From contig JAUIJH010000026.1 of assembly GCA_030431335.1 (NCBI GenBank), positions 1 through 43,392 on the forward strand: a stretch of 43,392 nucleotides of DNA. Reading direction: 5' to 3'. The number at the start of each line of letters is the position of its first letter. The stretch's first letter is position 1. The DNA is from Alphaproteobacteria bacterium (GTDB lineage Bacteria; Pseudomonadota; Alphaproteobacteria; Rhizobiales; Amorphaceae). Shown here piece by piece: positions 24,837 to 33,356 of this stretch. Under the pieces are notes generated by a model. The model saw only the letters and a program-made list of their open reading frames with translations, had not been told where the DNA came from and searched no databases. The translations under genes and the position numbers were made by a program.

Positions 24837-26270
24837 TCACCCCGCCGCCGCGTAGGCCGTGACGGCCGCGACCGCCGCGGCGAAGCGCTCCCGGGCACCG
24901 GCGGGGAGCGGCCGGGCGGCGACGAGGCGGCCTGCCGGGCGCGGCCGTGGCCCGTCGCAAGCGGCCTCGCCGACGGCTTCGGCGGCCAGCAGGGCGGCGC
25001 CATAGCCCGTCACCTCCGGCGCGGCGGCGACGCGGAGGTCGCGGCCCAGCGCATCGGCCAGGAATTGCGTGAAATAGGCGTTCGCCGACATGCCGCCGTC
25101 GATGGCGATCGGCGCGCCGAGCGGGATCACCCGCTCCATCGCCGCCGCCACCTCCGCGATGCGCAGCGCCACCCCTTCGAGCACCGCCTGGATCATGTCG
25201 GTCGGCGTCGTGTCGAGCGACAGGCCGGCGAAGGCGCCGCGCGCGGCCCGATCCCAGTGCGGCGCGGCGAGGCCGGACAGTGCCGGCACGAAGGCGAGGC
25301 CGCGGCCGATCGCCGGCGCGGCCGCGAAGGCATCGATCTCGGCGAAGCCTTGGAAGAGGCCGGCGCGGCGCGCCCAGTTCACCGCCGCCGCCGCCGCATA
25401 GACGCCGCCGTCGAGCCCATAGACCGGCGCCTCGCCCGCCTTCTGCCACAGCACGGTGGGGAGGGCGCCGGTGTCGGCGGGCGGCCGTTCGCCGGTGACG
25501 GCGAGCAGGAACGCGCCGGTGCCGCAGGTGATCTTGGCGTCGCCCGGCACCCGGCAGCCGTGCCCGTAGAGCGCCGCCTGCTGGTCGACGAGGCTGGCGG
25601 CCAAGGCCACCTCGCGCTCGCCGCAGCGGATCCGCCCGAGGTCGCCGGCGCTGGGGCCGATGGCGGGCAGCGCCTCGATGGGGACGCCGAAGAGGGCGCA
25701 CAGCTCCGCGTCCCAGCGGCAGCTGTCGAGGGCCATCAGCGCTGTGCGCGACGCGGTGGTGACATCGGTCTCGCAGCGGCCGGTGAGCCGGTGGCGGAAG
25801 AAGGCGTCGGTGGTGCCGAGGCGCAGGCGCCCTTGGGCCGCGAGGCGGCGCGCTTCGGGCACCTCGCGCACGATCCAGCCGAGCTTCGAGGCGGAGAAGT
25901 AGGGGTCGAGCGGCAGCCCCGTCCGCGCGGCGACGAACGGTGCGGCGCCCTCGGCGGCGAGCCGCTCGGTGACGGCGCGGGTGCGCTCGTCCTGCCAGAC
26001 GATGACGGGGGTGATGGGGCGGCCGGTGTCGGCATCCCAGGCGAGGCAGCTCTCGCCCTGGTTGGCGAGGCCAACGGCGCCGGCGGTCCCGGCAACGGCC
26101 AGGCAGGCCTCGATGTCGGCGAGCAGCTCCTCGGGGTCGTGCTCCACCCAGCCGGGAGCCGGATAGGACTGGCGATGCTCCCGGGTCAGGACCGTCCGTG
26201 GCGGCGAGGCGCCATCCAGCAGGAGCGCGCGGGTACTCGTCGTTCCCTGATCTATGCCGAGAATGGTCAT
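24837..26270 (-). CDS. FGGY-family kinase, glycerol-kinase-like
   Basis: 477 residues with the glycerol kinase framework: ATP/phosphate motif GIDQGTTSTRA (5-15), VIVWQDERT (89-97), PYFSASKLGW (123-132), DQQAALYG (229-236) and CGTGAFLL. E. coli GlpK binds glycerol through Arg83, Glu84, Tyr135 and Asp245. Aligning NQRE to NQGE here gives Gly72 in place of Arg83, while Glu73, Tyr124 and Asp229 are kept. It may therefore phosphorylate a larger or different polyol. Start ATG 26270 with a GGAAGGG site. It is last of three minus-strand genes after two flavoproteins, and probably makes the polyol phosphate they oxidise. Confidence 0.88.
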   Translation of the reverse strand: MTILGIDQGTTSTRALLLDGASPPRTVLTREHRQSYPAPGWVEHDPEELLADIEACLAVAGTAGAVGLANQGESCLAWDADTGRPITPVIVWQDERTRAVTERLAAEGAAPFVAARTGLPLDPYFSASKLGWIVREVPEARRLAAQGRLRLGTTDAFFRHRLTGRCETDVTTASRTALMALDSCRWDAELCALFGVPIEALPAIGPSAGDLGRIRCGEREVALAASLVDQQAALYGHGCRVPGDAKITCGTGAFLLAVTGERPPADTGALPTVLWQKAGEAPVYGLDGGVYAAAAAVNWARRAGLFQGFAEIDAFAAAPAIGRGLAFVPALSGLAAPHWDRAARGAFAGLSLDTTPTDMIQAVLEGVALRIAEVAAAMERVIPLGAPIAIDGGMSANAYFTQFLADALGRDLRVAAAPEVTGYGAALLAAEAVGEAACDGPRPRPAGRLVAARPLPAGARERFAAAVAAVTAYAAAG

Positions 26271-26391
26271 CGCACGCCCTTCCTAGCCCGCCCGCGGCGC
26301 GGTGGACCAGCCGGGCGGCGGGCACCGGCGGGAACGCGCGGCGGGATCGGCGCGAAGCAGGGGCGGCCATCCGCGCCGTGGGACGCCCTGG

Positions 26392-27618
26392 TCACCGCAG
26401 CGCCTCGTCGGGCTCGACGGCGATGGTGGCGGTGCCGGTCGCCGCGGCGGGGAGGGCGGCCAGCGGAAACGAGAGGCGGCGCTCGGGCCGGGAGGCGAAC
26501 GGGGCACCGCGCACCGCCGGCTCCGTCGCCACCACGGGCCGGCCGGCCAGCGGGCGCGTGACGCGCAGCTGCAGCGCGCCCTCCCGCGAGCCCTCGCCGC
26601 CCACGATCCGCTGCGGCAGGACCCAGGCATACCCGTCCGCCGCCACGAGCCGCAACGACGGCTCCGGGTCCGGCAGCGCGTCCGCAAGACTCGCCGCGAC
26701 GAAGCCGGCCATCCGGCGCCCCTCGCGAAAGCACCACCCGGCGGTCTCGACCGGCCGCAGGACGTTGCCGGCAGCGAAGATGGCGGGGTCCGAGGTGCGG
26801 CCGAACTGGTCGATCTCGGGGCCGCCGGTCGCCTTGTCGAGGGCGAGGTGGCTGGTGCGCACCAGCGTCGCCTCGGGGCGGAAGCCGCCGGTGAGGACGA
26901 TGCCGTCGGTCGCCACCCGCCGCCGCCGCCCATCGGCGCCCTGGAGCACGGCCGCGTTGACCTGCCGTTCGCCCTCGATCGCCACCAGCGCCGTGCCGCG
27001 CCAGATCGGAATGCCGAGGAGGCGCGGCAGCAGCGCCGCCGGCCACCGCGCGGTCACGGCTTCGCCCGCCTCCACCATGGCGCGCGGAACGATGCCGGCG
27101 TGCCGGCAGGTGAGGATCGCGGAGAAGGCGACGAGTTCGGTGCCCACGATCAGCGGGCGCAGGAACGGCCGCCGGCCTTCCAGGTGGACGAGGCCCTGCA
27201 GCGTGCCGGTGTTCATCACGCCGGCCGGTTTGGAGCCGCCGATCAGCCGGGCGGCGCGGGTCGTCTCGCGCACCCCGGTGGCGAGCAGGACGCGGCGCGG
27301 CGCGAGTTCGCCGGCGCCGGCATCCGAGGCGAGCACGAGCCGCGGCCCCGGCTCGATGGCGACGACGGTGGTGCCGGTGCGGATCTCGGCGCCGGCCTCT
27401 CGCGCGGCGGCGGCGAGGCGGCGCGCGTAGGCGGGACCGGTCATCACCCGGCCGAACTCGCGCAGCCCGAAGGGCGGGTGGGCGCAGTGGCGCGGAATGC
27501 CGCCGGCCTCGCCCTCGCGCTCGATCACCACCACGTCGAGGCCGTGCCGCCGCGCCGCGATGGCCGCCGAGAGCCCGGCCGGGCCGGCGCCGACGATGGC
27601 CAGGTCGGGACCGCTCAT
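26392..27618 (-). CDS. NAD(P)/FAD-dependent oxidoreductase (disulfide-reductase-like flavoprotein)
   Basis: 408 residues. FAD motif GAGPAGLSAA (10-19) and Glu34 (VVVIERE). The inserted RHCAHPPFGLREFGRVM segment resembles flavoproteins found beside GlpA-type dehydrogenases. The middle RRVLLATGVRETTRAARLIG and the late DPAIFAAGNVL complete the two-dinucleotide fold. From recollection, clusters of glycerol kinase, a GlpA-like protein and such a NAD(P)/FAD protein occur in Thermotoga and Firmicutes; the present trio matches, though the usual small DUF1667 partner is not seen. It likely moves electrons from the GlpA-like protein to NAD(P) or a quinone. 42 bp separate it from the upstream gene. Confidence 0.85.
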   Translation of the reverse strand: MSGPDLAIVGAGPAGLSAAIAARRHGLDVVVIEREGEAGGIPRHCAHPPFGLREFGRVMTGPAYARRLAAAAREAGAEIRTGTTVVAIEPGPRLVLASDAGAGELAPRRVLLATGVRETTRAARLIGGSKPAGVMNTGTLQGLVHLEGRRPFLRPLIVGTELVAFSAILTCRHAGIVPRAMVEAGEAVTARWPAALLPRLLGIPIWRGTALVAIEGERQVNAAVLQGADGRRRRVATDGIVLTGGFRPEATLVRTSHLALDKATGGPEIDQFGRTSDPAIFAAGNVLRPVETAGWCFREGRRMAGFVAASLADALPDPEPSLRLVAADGYAWVLPQRIVGGEGSREGALQLRVTRPLAGRPVVATEPAVRGAPFASRPERRLSFPLAALPAAATGTATIAVEPDEALR

Positions 27619-27660
27619 GGCGCCGTCCGCCGCCGCCCAAGCGCCGTCCGCCTCAACCGC

Positions 27661-29094
27661 TCACGCATCGTCGGCCTCCCGGTCCGGCGCGTCGCCCGGT
27701 TCGGCCAGCATCGGCACGGCGAGGCGGCCCGCGGTCAGGCCGGCGAGGGCGGCGCCGCAATAAAAGCCCTGGCAGCGGCCCATGGTGACGCGGGTCCGCC
27801 GCTTCAGCCCGGCGAAGGTGCGCGCCGGCAGCGGCCCGGCCAGCGCCGCCTCGATCTCGCGCCGGGTGACGCGCTCGCAGTGGCACACGATCCCGCCATT
27901 GCCGGGCCGCTGCCAGTCGCGCGTCGCCGTCTCGGCGAGGTTGGGGAGCGTCGGCCAGAGCGGGGCGGCAATCGGCGCGGCCGGCCGGTCCCACAGCCGC
28001 CGCACGTGCTGGGCGAGGCCGAGCGCCGCGCTGAGGCCGGTGGAGCGGATGCCGCCCACGGCGATGTAGCTCCGCTCCGGCACGGCCCGCACGCGGTAGC
28101 CCTTCTCCTCGGTGGCGGGGCGCAGGCCCGCATAGATGGCGGTGATCTCATGGTCCTTCAGCGCCGGCAGGATCGCCTCGGCGCGCGCGCGCAGGCCGGC
28201 GAGGGTCGCGCCGTCGAGGGCGGCGGTGGTGCGGTCCTCCTGCTCCTCCGCCGTGGGGCCGACGAGGAGGTTGCCCCACGCCGTGCGGCACACGACGATC
28301 CCCTTGGTGATCTCCGTCGGCACCGGCAGGAGGATGTGCGAGGCGAGCGCCGCGGCGGTCTTGTCGTACACCAGGAACTGCCCCTTGCGCGGGCGGATCG
28401 CAAAGCGCGACGCGCCGAGCAGGCGCTCTTCGACATGGTCGCCGAACAGCCCCGCGGCGTTGACGACCAGCCCGGCGCGCACGGGGCCTTGGGTGGTGTC
28501 GAGCCGCCAGTCGCCATCGTGCCGGCCGCCGCGCACCTCGGCATCGAGGCGGAGGTCGGCGCCGTTGAGGAGCGCCTGCGCCAGATAGGCGTGGGGGGCG
28601 GACCACGGGTCGATCAGCGCTTCGCCCGGCACGCGGAAGGCACCGGCGACGCCCGGTCCGAGTTCGGGCTCCAGCGCCCGCGCCTCGGCCGCCGACAGCG
28701 GGACGACATCGGCGACCTCGTTGGCGTGGGCGGTCGCGACGAGGGCCGGCAGGCGCGCCGCCTCCGCCTCCGTCCAGGCGACGACGAGGGCGCCGCAGGC
28801 GATCAGCGGCAGGCCGAGCCGCTCGCGGATCTCGAGATATTCGGCGTGGCCGGCCCGGATCGCGGCCGCCTCCAGGGTGCCGACGGGAGCGTCGAAACCG
28901 GTATGCAGGATGGCGCTGTTCGCCTTGGAGGCCCCGTCCAGCACCTCCGCCGCCTTCTCCAAGACGACCACGCGCGCCCCGTCCAGCGTGAAGCGCCGGG
29001 CGATGGCGCAGCCGACCACGCCCGCGCCGATGACGGCGACATCGTAGCGTCCATCCGGGGCGTCGCGGCGGCTGGGCAGGGCGTTCTCCGGCAA
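27661..29094 (-). CDS. GlpA-like FAD-dependent glycerol-3-phosphate-type dehydrogenase with C-terminal [2Fe-2S] (BFD-like) domain
   Basis: A DAO-fold dehydrogenase (YDVAVIGAGVVGCAIARRF, then LEKAAEVLDGASKANSAIL) with GlpA-type features (GDHVEERLL, IRPRKGQFLVYDK, YAGLRPATEEKGY, RSTGLSAALGLA). The C-terminal 75 residues hold the BFD-like cluster site CHC and CQGFYC. It should oxidise a polyol phosphate to the keto form at the membrane or in the cytoplasm. The start is uncertain. The frame is open to ATG 29295, but the first 67 codons do not look like this family and contain an inverted repeat. TTG 29094 is used here; CTG 29079, spaced well from a GGAG, would also give a normal N-terminus. Confidence 0.85.
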   Translation of the reverse strand: MPENALPSRRDAPDGRYDVAVIGAGVVGCAIARRFTLDGARVVVLEKAAEVLDGASKANSAILHTGFDAPVGTLEAAAIRAGHAEYLEIRERLGLPLIACGALVVAWTEAEAARLPALVATAHANEVADVVPLSAAEARALEPELGPGVAGAFRVPGEALIDPWSAPHAYLAQALLNGADLRLDAEVRGGRHDGDWRLDTTQGPVRAGLVVNAAGLFGDHVEERLLGASRFAIRPRKGQFLVYDKTAAALASHILLPVPTEITKGIVVCRTAWGNLLVGPTAEEQEDRTTAALDGATLAGLRARAEAILPALKDHEITAIYAGLRPATEEKGYRVRAVPERSYIAVGGIRSTGLSAALGLAQHVRRLWDRPAAPIAAPLWPTLPNLAETATRDWQRPGNGGIVCHCERVTRREIEAALAGPLPARTFAGLKRRTRVTMGRCQGFYCGAALAGLTAGRLAVPMLAEPGDAPDREADDA

Positions 29095-29142
29095 TCCGGC
29101 ACGAGGGGCTTCGCTCGAATGGGGCCACCGATTGCCCGAACC

Positions 29143-29158
29143 GTCAACCCAAATTGAC
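29143..29158. promoter_or_regulatory. Inverted repeat, candidate operator of the kinase/flavoprotein operon
   Basis: Perfect GTCAA-CCCAAA-TTGAC inverted repeat about 50-65 bp upstream of the GlpA-like start. Its presence argues that this stretch is a leader rather than coding. Confidence 0.4.
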
Positions 29159-29272
29159 TGTACAGGCGTCTCGCCCGTGCCTCGCAATGACTGCCGAACG
29201 CGCCAAGTTGCAGGGTTTTTCTGCAGTATCGCGAAGATATCGCCACGGAGAGCACGCGCCCGAGATGACCAT

Positions 29273-29301
29273 TTGGGCATTTTATGATGCAACATTGGGC
29301 A
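29273..29301. promoter_or_regulatory. Direct repeats TTGGGCA spaced 22 bp, candidate DeoR-family site
   Basis: TTGGGCA occurs at 29273-29279 and 29295-29301, two helical turns apart, in the region shared by the divergent flavoprotein and DeoR operons. DeoR-family repressors often bind repeated sites; the assignment is inference. Confidence 0.35.
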
Positions 29302-29359
29302 ACTTTTGATTGACGCTGGCCGCGCTTGTTGACTAGCCTCGCTCGATGAGGATCAAGGC

Positions 29360-30145
29360 GTGACCCCCGGCGAACGACGATCGCGCATAGCCGACCTGGT
29401 GGCGGATCGCGGCCGCCAGTCGGTCGAGCGCCTCGCCGAGCGCTTCGCCGTCTCGCCCGAGACCATCCGGCGCGACCTTGCGCGGCTGTCGGAGGAGGGG
29501 CGCGTCAGGAAGGTGCACGGCGGCGCGCTCAAGGCCCCCCTCCACACCGAGGGCAGCTTCGATGAGCGCCTGGCCGAGGACGCGCCCGCCAAGGCCGCCA
29601 TCGCCGTCCGCCTGCGCGAATTGATCCGCCCCGGCGAGATCCTGTTCATCGACACCGGCTCCACGACACTCGCCGCCGCCCGCGCCCTCGCGGCGGTGCC
29701 GGGGCTGACGGTGGTGACCAACGCCCACGCCGTCGCCGCCGCCTTCGGGGCGAGGGCGCACGTCTTCCTCCTCGGCGGCGCCTACCGGGCCGACAACCGG
29801 CAGACCGTCGGCCCCCTCGCCATCGAGCAGATCGGCCGCTTCCAGGCCGACCGCGCGATCCTCACCGTCGCCGCGCTCGATGCCAAGGCCGGCGCGATGG
29901 ACGCCGACTTCGACGAGGCGCAGGTCGCCCGCGCCATGATCGCCAACGCGCGGACCACCGTCGTCCTCGCCGCCGCCTCCAAGTTCGACCGCCGCGCGGC
30001 CTTCGCCGTCTGCCGGCCCGACGAGATCGACCTGGTCGTCACGGATCGGCCGCCGCCGTCCGAGTTGGCCATGGACCTGCATATCGCCGGCGCTTCGGTC
30101 CTCGTCGCCGAACGCGATCCAGCACCAATCCGGCAACCGGCCTGA
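29360..30145 (+). CDS. DeoR/GlpR-family transcriptional regulator
   Basis: 261 residues. N-terminal DeoR helix-turn-helix (QSVERLAERFAVSPETIRRD, then VRKVHGGAL) and the sugar-phosphate-sensing C-terminal domain (LFIDTGSTTLAAARAL, VVTNAHAVAAAF, VFLLGGAYR). GlpR and relatives respond to phosphorylated sugars or glycerol 3-phosphate, which fits the divergent kinase and flavoprotein genes. It starts with GTG 29360 behind GAGGA. It heads a plus-strand set with a TRAP transporter 15 bp downstream. It therefore probably represses both the catabolic genes and the importer, with the kinase product as inducer. Confidence 0.93.
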   Translation: MTPGERRSRIADLVADRGRQSVERLAERFAVSPETIRRDLARLSEEGRVRKVHGGALKAPLHTEGSFDERLAEDAPAKAAIAVRLRELIRPGEILFIDTGSTTLAAARALAAVPGLTVVTNAHAVAAAFGARAHVFLLGGAYRADNRQTVGPLAIEQIGRFQADRAILTVAALDAKAGAMDADFDEAQVARAMIANARTTVVLAAASKFDRRAAFAVCRPDEIDLVVTDRPPPSELAMDLHIAGASVLVAERDPAPIRQPA

Positions 30146-30160
30146 CAGGAAAGGGTGGCG

Positions 30161-30676
30161 ATGCAGCGGTGGCTCAACGGATACGTGACAGTCGTCGATC
30201 GGCTGTCCGGCGCAGTCGGCATCTGCGCCATGTATCTCATCTTCATGATGATCGGCATTCTGCTGCTCGATGCCATCACCCGCAACGTGATCGACATTCC
30301 GCTGTCCTGGTGTATCGAGGCCGCGCAGTTCACGCTCGCCGCCTATTACTTCACAGGCGGGGCGATGACCTTGCGTGACGACGATCACGCCCGCATGGAC
30401 CTCTTCTACGAGCGCCTGTCCGACCGGGGCAAGGCCAAGCTCGACATCGTCACCTCGGTCTGCCTCGTCTTCTACCTCGCCGTGCTGTTGATCGGCGCGC
30501 TCTCGTCCACCGAGTACGCCATCAAGACCGGCGAGACGCGGTTCTCGATGTGGAACCCGTCGATGATCCCGATCAAGGTGCTGATGTGCTGCTGCATCGT
30601 GTTGATGCTGCTGCAGTCGGCGTCGCTGATCATCAAGAACGTCCGAACCCTGCGTGAGACGGCGGCGGCGGGATGA
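30161..30676 (+). CDS. dctQ: TRAP transporter small permease subunit (DctQ)
   Basis: 171 residues with four membrane segments (about 18-38, 48-68, 92-112, 136-156). Typical DctQ features are DAITRNVIDIPLSW and the charged cytoplasmic stretch RDDDHARMDLFYERLSDR. The ATG at 30161 is well spaced from AGGAAAGG (30147-30154); GTG 30155 is too close. The stop overlaps the dctM start (ATGA). It forms the membrane domain with DctM. Confidence 0.92.
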   Translation: MQRWLNGYVTVVDRLSGAVGICAMYLIFMMIGILLLDAITRNVIDIPLSWCIEAAQFTLAAYYFTGGAMTLRDDDHARMDLFYERLSDRGKAKLDIVTSVCLVFYLAVLLIGALSSTEYAIKTGETRFSMWNPSMIPIKVLMCCCIVLMLLQSASLIIKNVRTLRETAAAG

Positions 30677-31995
30677 GCAACGAACTCATCGCCATTCTGA
30701 TGTTCGCCTCGATGCTGCTGCTCGTGGCGACGGGGCAGCGCGTGTTCGCCGCCATCGGCTTCGTCGCGTCGGCCGCGGTGGTGCTGCTCTACGGCACCGG
30801 CGGCGTCGAGATCCCGTTCACGGCAGCCTTCAAGCTGTTCAATTGGTACCCGATGCTGACGCTGCCCCTGTTCATCTACATGGGCTACGTCCTGTCCGAG
30901 TCGGGCATCGCCGAAGACCTCTACCGGATGATGCATGTGTGGTTCGGCAGGATGGCCGGCGGGCTCGCCATCGGCACCATTTTGCTGTGCGTCGTCATCT
31001 CCGCCATCAACGGCCTGTCGGTCGCGGGCATGGCCATCGGCGCCACCATCGCGCTGCCCGAGATGCTGCGCCGCGGCTACGACAAGGTGCTGATCACCGG
31101 CGTGGTGCAGGGCGGCTCCTCGCTCGGCATCCTCGTGCCGCCATCGGTGGTGATGGTGCTCTACGGCATGATCGCGCGCCAGCCGGTCAGCCAGCTGTGG
31201 CTCGCGGGCGTCTTCCCCGGCCTCCTGATGGCCGTCTTCTTCGGCCTCTACGTCTGGCTGCGCGCGAAGGCCAACCCGGCGCTCGCGCCGAAGCTCTCGG
31301 AGGAAGAACTCGCGATGCCGCTGGGCGAGAAGCTGAAGCTTCTGCGCGCCGGCATCATCCCCTTCCTCATCTTCTTCCTGATGACCGGGCTGTTCGTGAT
31401 GGGCTATATCAGCCTCGTCGAAAGCTCGGCCGTCGGCGCCACCGCCGCCACGCTCGCCGCCGCCTTCAAGGGCCGGCTCACGTTCCGCATGATCCACACC
31501 ACGGCCAAGAAGACGCTGTCGGTCTCGGCCCTGTTCCTGTGGCTGATCCTCGCCGCCCTCGCCTTCGGCGCCGTGTTCGACGGCCTTGGCGCCGTCCGTG
31601 CCATCGAGAACCTCTTCATCAACAACTGGGACCTGACGCCGATGCAGGTCATCATCATGATGCAGGTCTCGTTCATCATCATGGGGATGTTTCTCGACGA
31701 CACGGCGATGCTGGTCATCGTCGCGCCGCTCTACATCCCGCTGGTGCGAATTCTCGAGTTCGACCTGGTCTGGTTCGGTGTCCTCTACACGATGACCTGC
31801 CAGATCGCCTACATCACGCCGCCCTTCGGCTACAATCTCTTCCTGATGCGCGCCCTCGCGCCGAAAGAGATCACGCTTCCCGACATCTACCGGTCGATCT
31901 GGCCGTTCGTCATCATGATCAGCCTCGTGATCGCGCTGGTGATGGCGTTCCCGCAGATCGCGCTCTGGCTGCCCCAGACCGTCCGCGGCTACTGA
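30673..31995 (+). CDS. dctM: TRAP transporter large permease subunit (DctM)
   Basis: 440 residues with about 12 membrane segments. Signatures include AINGLSVAGMAIGATIALPEM, GGSSLGILVPPSVVMVLYGM, the double repeat halfway, and IVAPLYIPLVRILEFDLVWF with ITPPFGYNLFLMR near the end. The large subunit couples ion flow to solute uptake. It is complete and intact, unlike the dctM remnant at 33918-35204, and is followed 35 bp later by its binding-protein gene. Confidence 0.95.
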   Translation: MSNELIAILMFASMLLLVATGQRVFAAIGFVASAAVVLLYGTGGVEIPFTAAFKLFNWYPMLTLPLFIYMGYVLSESGIAEDLYRMMHVWFGRMAGGLAIGTILLCVVISAINGLSVAGMAIGATIALPEMLRRGYDKVLITGVVQGGSSLGILVPPSVVMVLYGMIARQPVSQLWLAGVFPGLLMAVFFGLYVWLRAKANPALAPKLSEEELAMPLGEKLKLLRAGIIPFLIFFLMTGLFVMGYISLVESSAVGATAATLAAAFKGRLTFRMIHTTAKKTLSVSALFLWLILAALAFGAVFDGLGAVRAIENLFINNWDLTPMQVIIMMQVSFIIMGMFLDDTAMLVIVAPLYIPLVRILEFDLVWFGVLYTMTCQIAYITPPFGYNLFLMRALAPKEITLPDIYRSIWPFVIMISLVIALVMAFPQIALWLPQTVRGY

Positions 31996-32030
31996 CCGCA
32001 AGGCGGGCGAATGACATGAGGAGAAGGTGA

Positions 32031-33116
32031 ATGACTGACAAGAAGCCCAGCCCGTCCGAGACGATCCTCGCCAGCCGGCGGGCCTTCATGAAGAAGGCCG
32101 GACTCGGTGGTGTGGCGCTCGGCGCCTCCGCCCTCGCGGCGCCGGCGATCGTGCGCGCCCAGGCGCCGATCAAATGGCGCCTGCAGACCTATTCCGGCGC
32201 GCCGCTCGGCGCCCACGTCATCAAGCCGCAGATCGAGGCGTTCAACGCCGCGGCCAACGGCGAGATGGAGATCGAGCTCTACTACGCCGACCAGCTCGTC
32301 CCCACCGCCGAGCTGTTCCGCGCGATGCAGAACGGCACCATCGATGCCGTCCAGTCCGACGATGCCACCATGGCCTCGCCGGTCGATATCTCGGTGTTCG
32401 GCGGCTACTTCCCGTTCGCCACGCGCTTCTCGCTCGATGTCGCCTCCATGTTCATGTACTACGGGCTCGACGAGATCTGGGCCGAAGCCTACGGCGAGGT
32501 CGACAACGTCACGTGGCTGTCCACCGGGGCGTGGGACCCGCTGCACATCTTCACCGTCAACGAGCCGATCCGCTCCCTCGCCGACATGCGCGGCAAGCGC
32601 GTGTTCGGCGTGCCCACCGCCGGCCGCTTCCTCTCCCGCTACGGCCTCATCCCGGTGACCGTGCCGTGGGACGACGTGGAGGTCGCGATGCGCACCGGCG
32701 AGCTCGACGGCGTCGCCTGGTGCGGCTTCACCGAGGCCTACGAGGTGGGCTGGGCGGACGTGTGCAACTACGCGCTCACCAACTCCGTCACCGGCGCCTG
32801 GTTCGGCTCCTACTTCGCCAACACCGAATCGTGGGCCAAGGTGCCGCCGCACCTGCAGCAGCTCTTCAAGTCGACCATCGACCAGTCCCACTACTACCGC
32901 AACGTCTGGTACTGGGGCGGCGAGGCGAAGCTTCGCGTCGAGGGCGAGAAGATGGAGCTGACCTCGATTCCCGCCGAGGAATGGAACCAGGTGGTCAAGG
33001 ACGCGGAAAGCTTCTGGGACGAGATCGCCGAAACCTCCGAACGCAACGCCCGCGTGGTGGAGATCTTCAAGAAATACGCGGCGGTGCAGGAAGCGGCAGG
33101 TTACCCCTACCGCTAG
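32031..33116 (+). CDS. dctP: TRAP transporter solute-binding protein with Tat signal
   Basis: 361 residues. The N-terminus carries a twin-arginine signal (SRRAFMKKAG, residues 15-24) followed by a hydrophobic stretch and cleavage near residue 43, so it is exported folded. The mature protein has the TRAP fold (IKWRLQTYSG, NGEMEIELYYADQL, RSLADMRGKRVFGVP, MRTGELDGVAW). The Arg that binds ligand carboxylates in classical members aligns with Phe192 here. Combined with the adjacent polyol-type kinase and flavoproteins, this suggests a non-carboxylate ligand such as a polyol or its ester. Family placement is secure; the ligand is inferred. Confidence 0.93.
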   Translation: MTDKKPSPSETILASRRAFMKKAGLGGVALGASALAAPAIVRAQAPIKWRLQTYSGAPLGAHVIKPQIEAFNAAANGEMEIELYYADQLVPTAELFRAMQNGTIDAVQSDDATMASPVDISVFGGYFPFATRFSLDVASMFMYYGLDEIWAEAYGEVDNVTWLSTGAWDPLHIFTVNEPIRSLADMRGKRVFGVPTAGRFLSRYGLIPVTVPWDDVEVAMRTGELDGVAWCGFTEAYEVGWADVCNYALTNSVTGAWFGSYFANTESWAKVPPHLQQLFKSTIDQSHYYRNVWYWGGEAKLRVEGEKMELTSIPAEEWNQVVKDAESFWDEIAETSERNARVVEIFKKYAAVQEAAGYPYR

Positions 33117-33137
33117 TCTCCGGACGGACAGGTGGGC

Positions 33138-33157
33138 GCGGGGGGCATTCCCCCCGC
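33138..33157. terminator. Stem-loop after the TRAP operon
   Basis: Perfect 8-bp arms GCGGGGGG / CCCCCCGC with a CATT loop, 21 bp past the binding-protein stop. There is no T-run, so termination may be partial; it would also protect the binding-protein mRNA. Confidence 0.5.
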
Positions 33158-33356
33158 ATCCGGCCTCCGGCACCGGCGAATGCGCCACCCGCGCGCGCCG
33201 GTCGCATCGGCTCGGCGATGGATCGCGGAGAGGGTAAAAGCCCGTCTCCGGACTGCCGGGCCCGACTTCGGCCCGGCGTTCTCGCCGCGACAGATCTTCA
33301 CCATTCAGTGCCACGATGCATTCTGACACGAGCGAATAGCACGGGGTGGGAAGAAC

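Noticed and set aside
33132..33326. Possible 64-residue ORF between the TRAP operon and the GFA gene
   Set aside because: Overlaps the stem-loop at 33138-33157, has no ribosome site, is Arg- and Pro-rich and resembles nothing.
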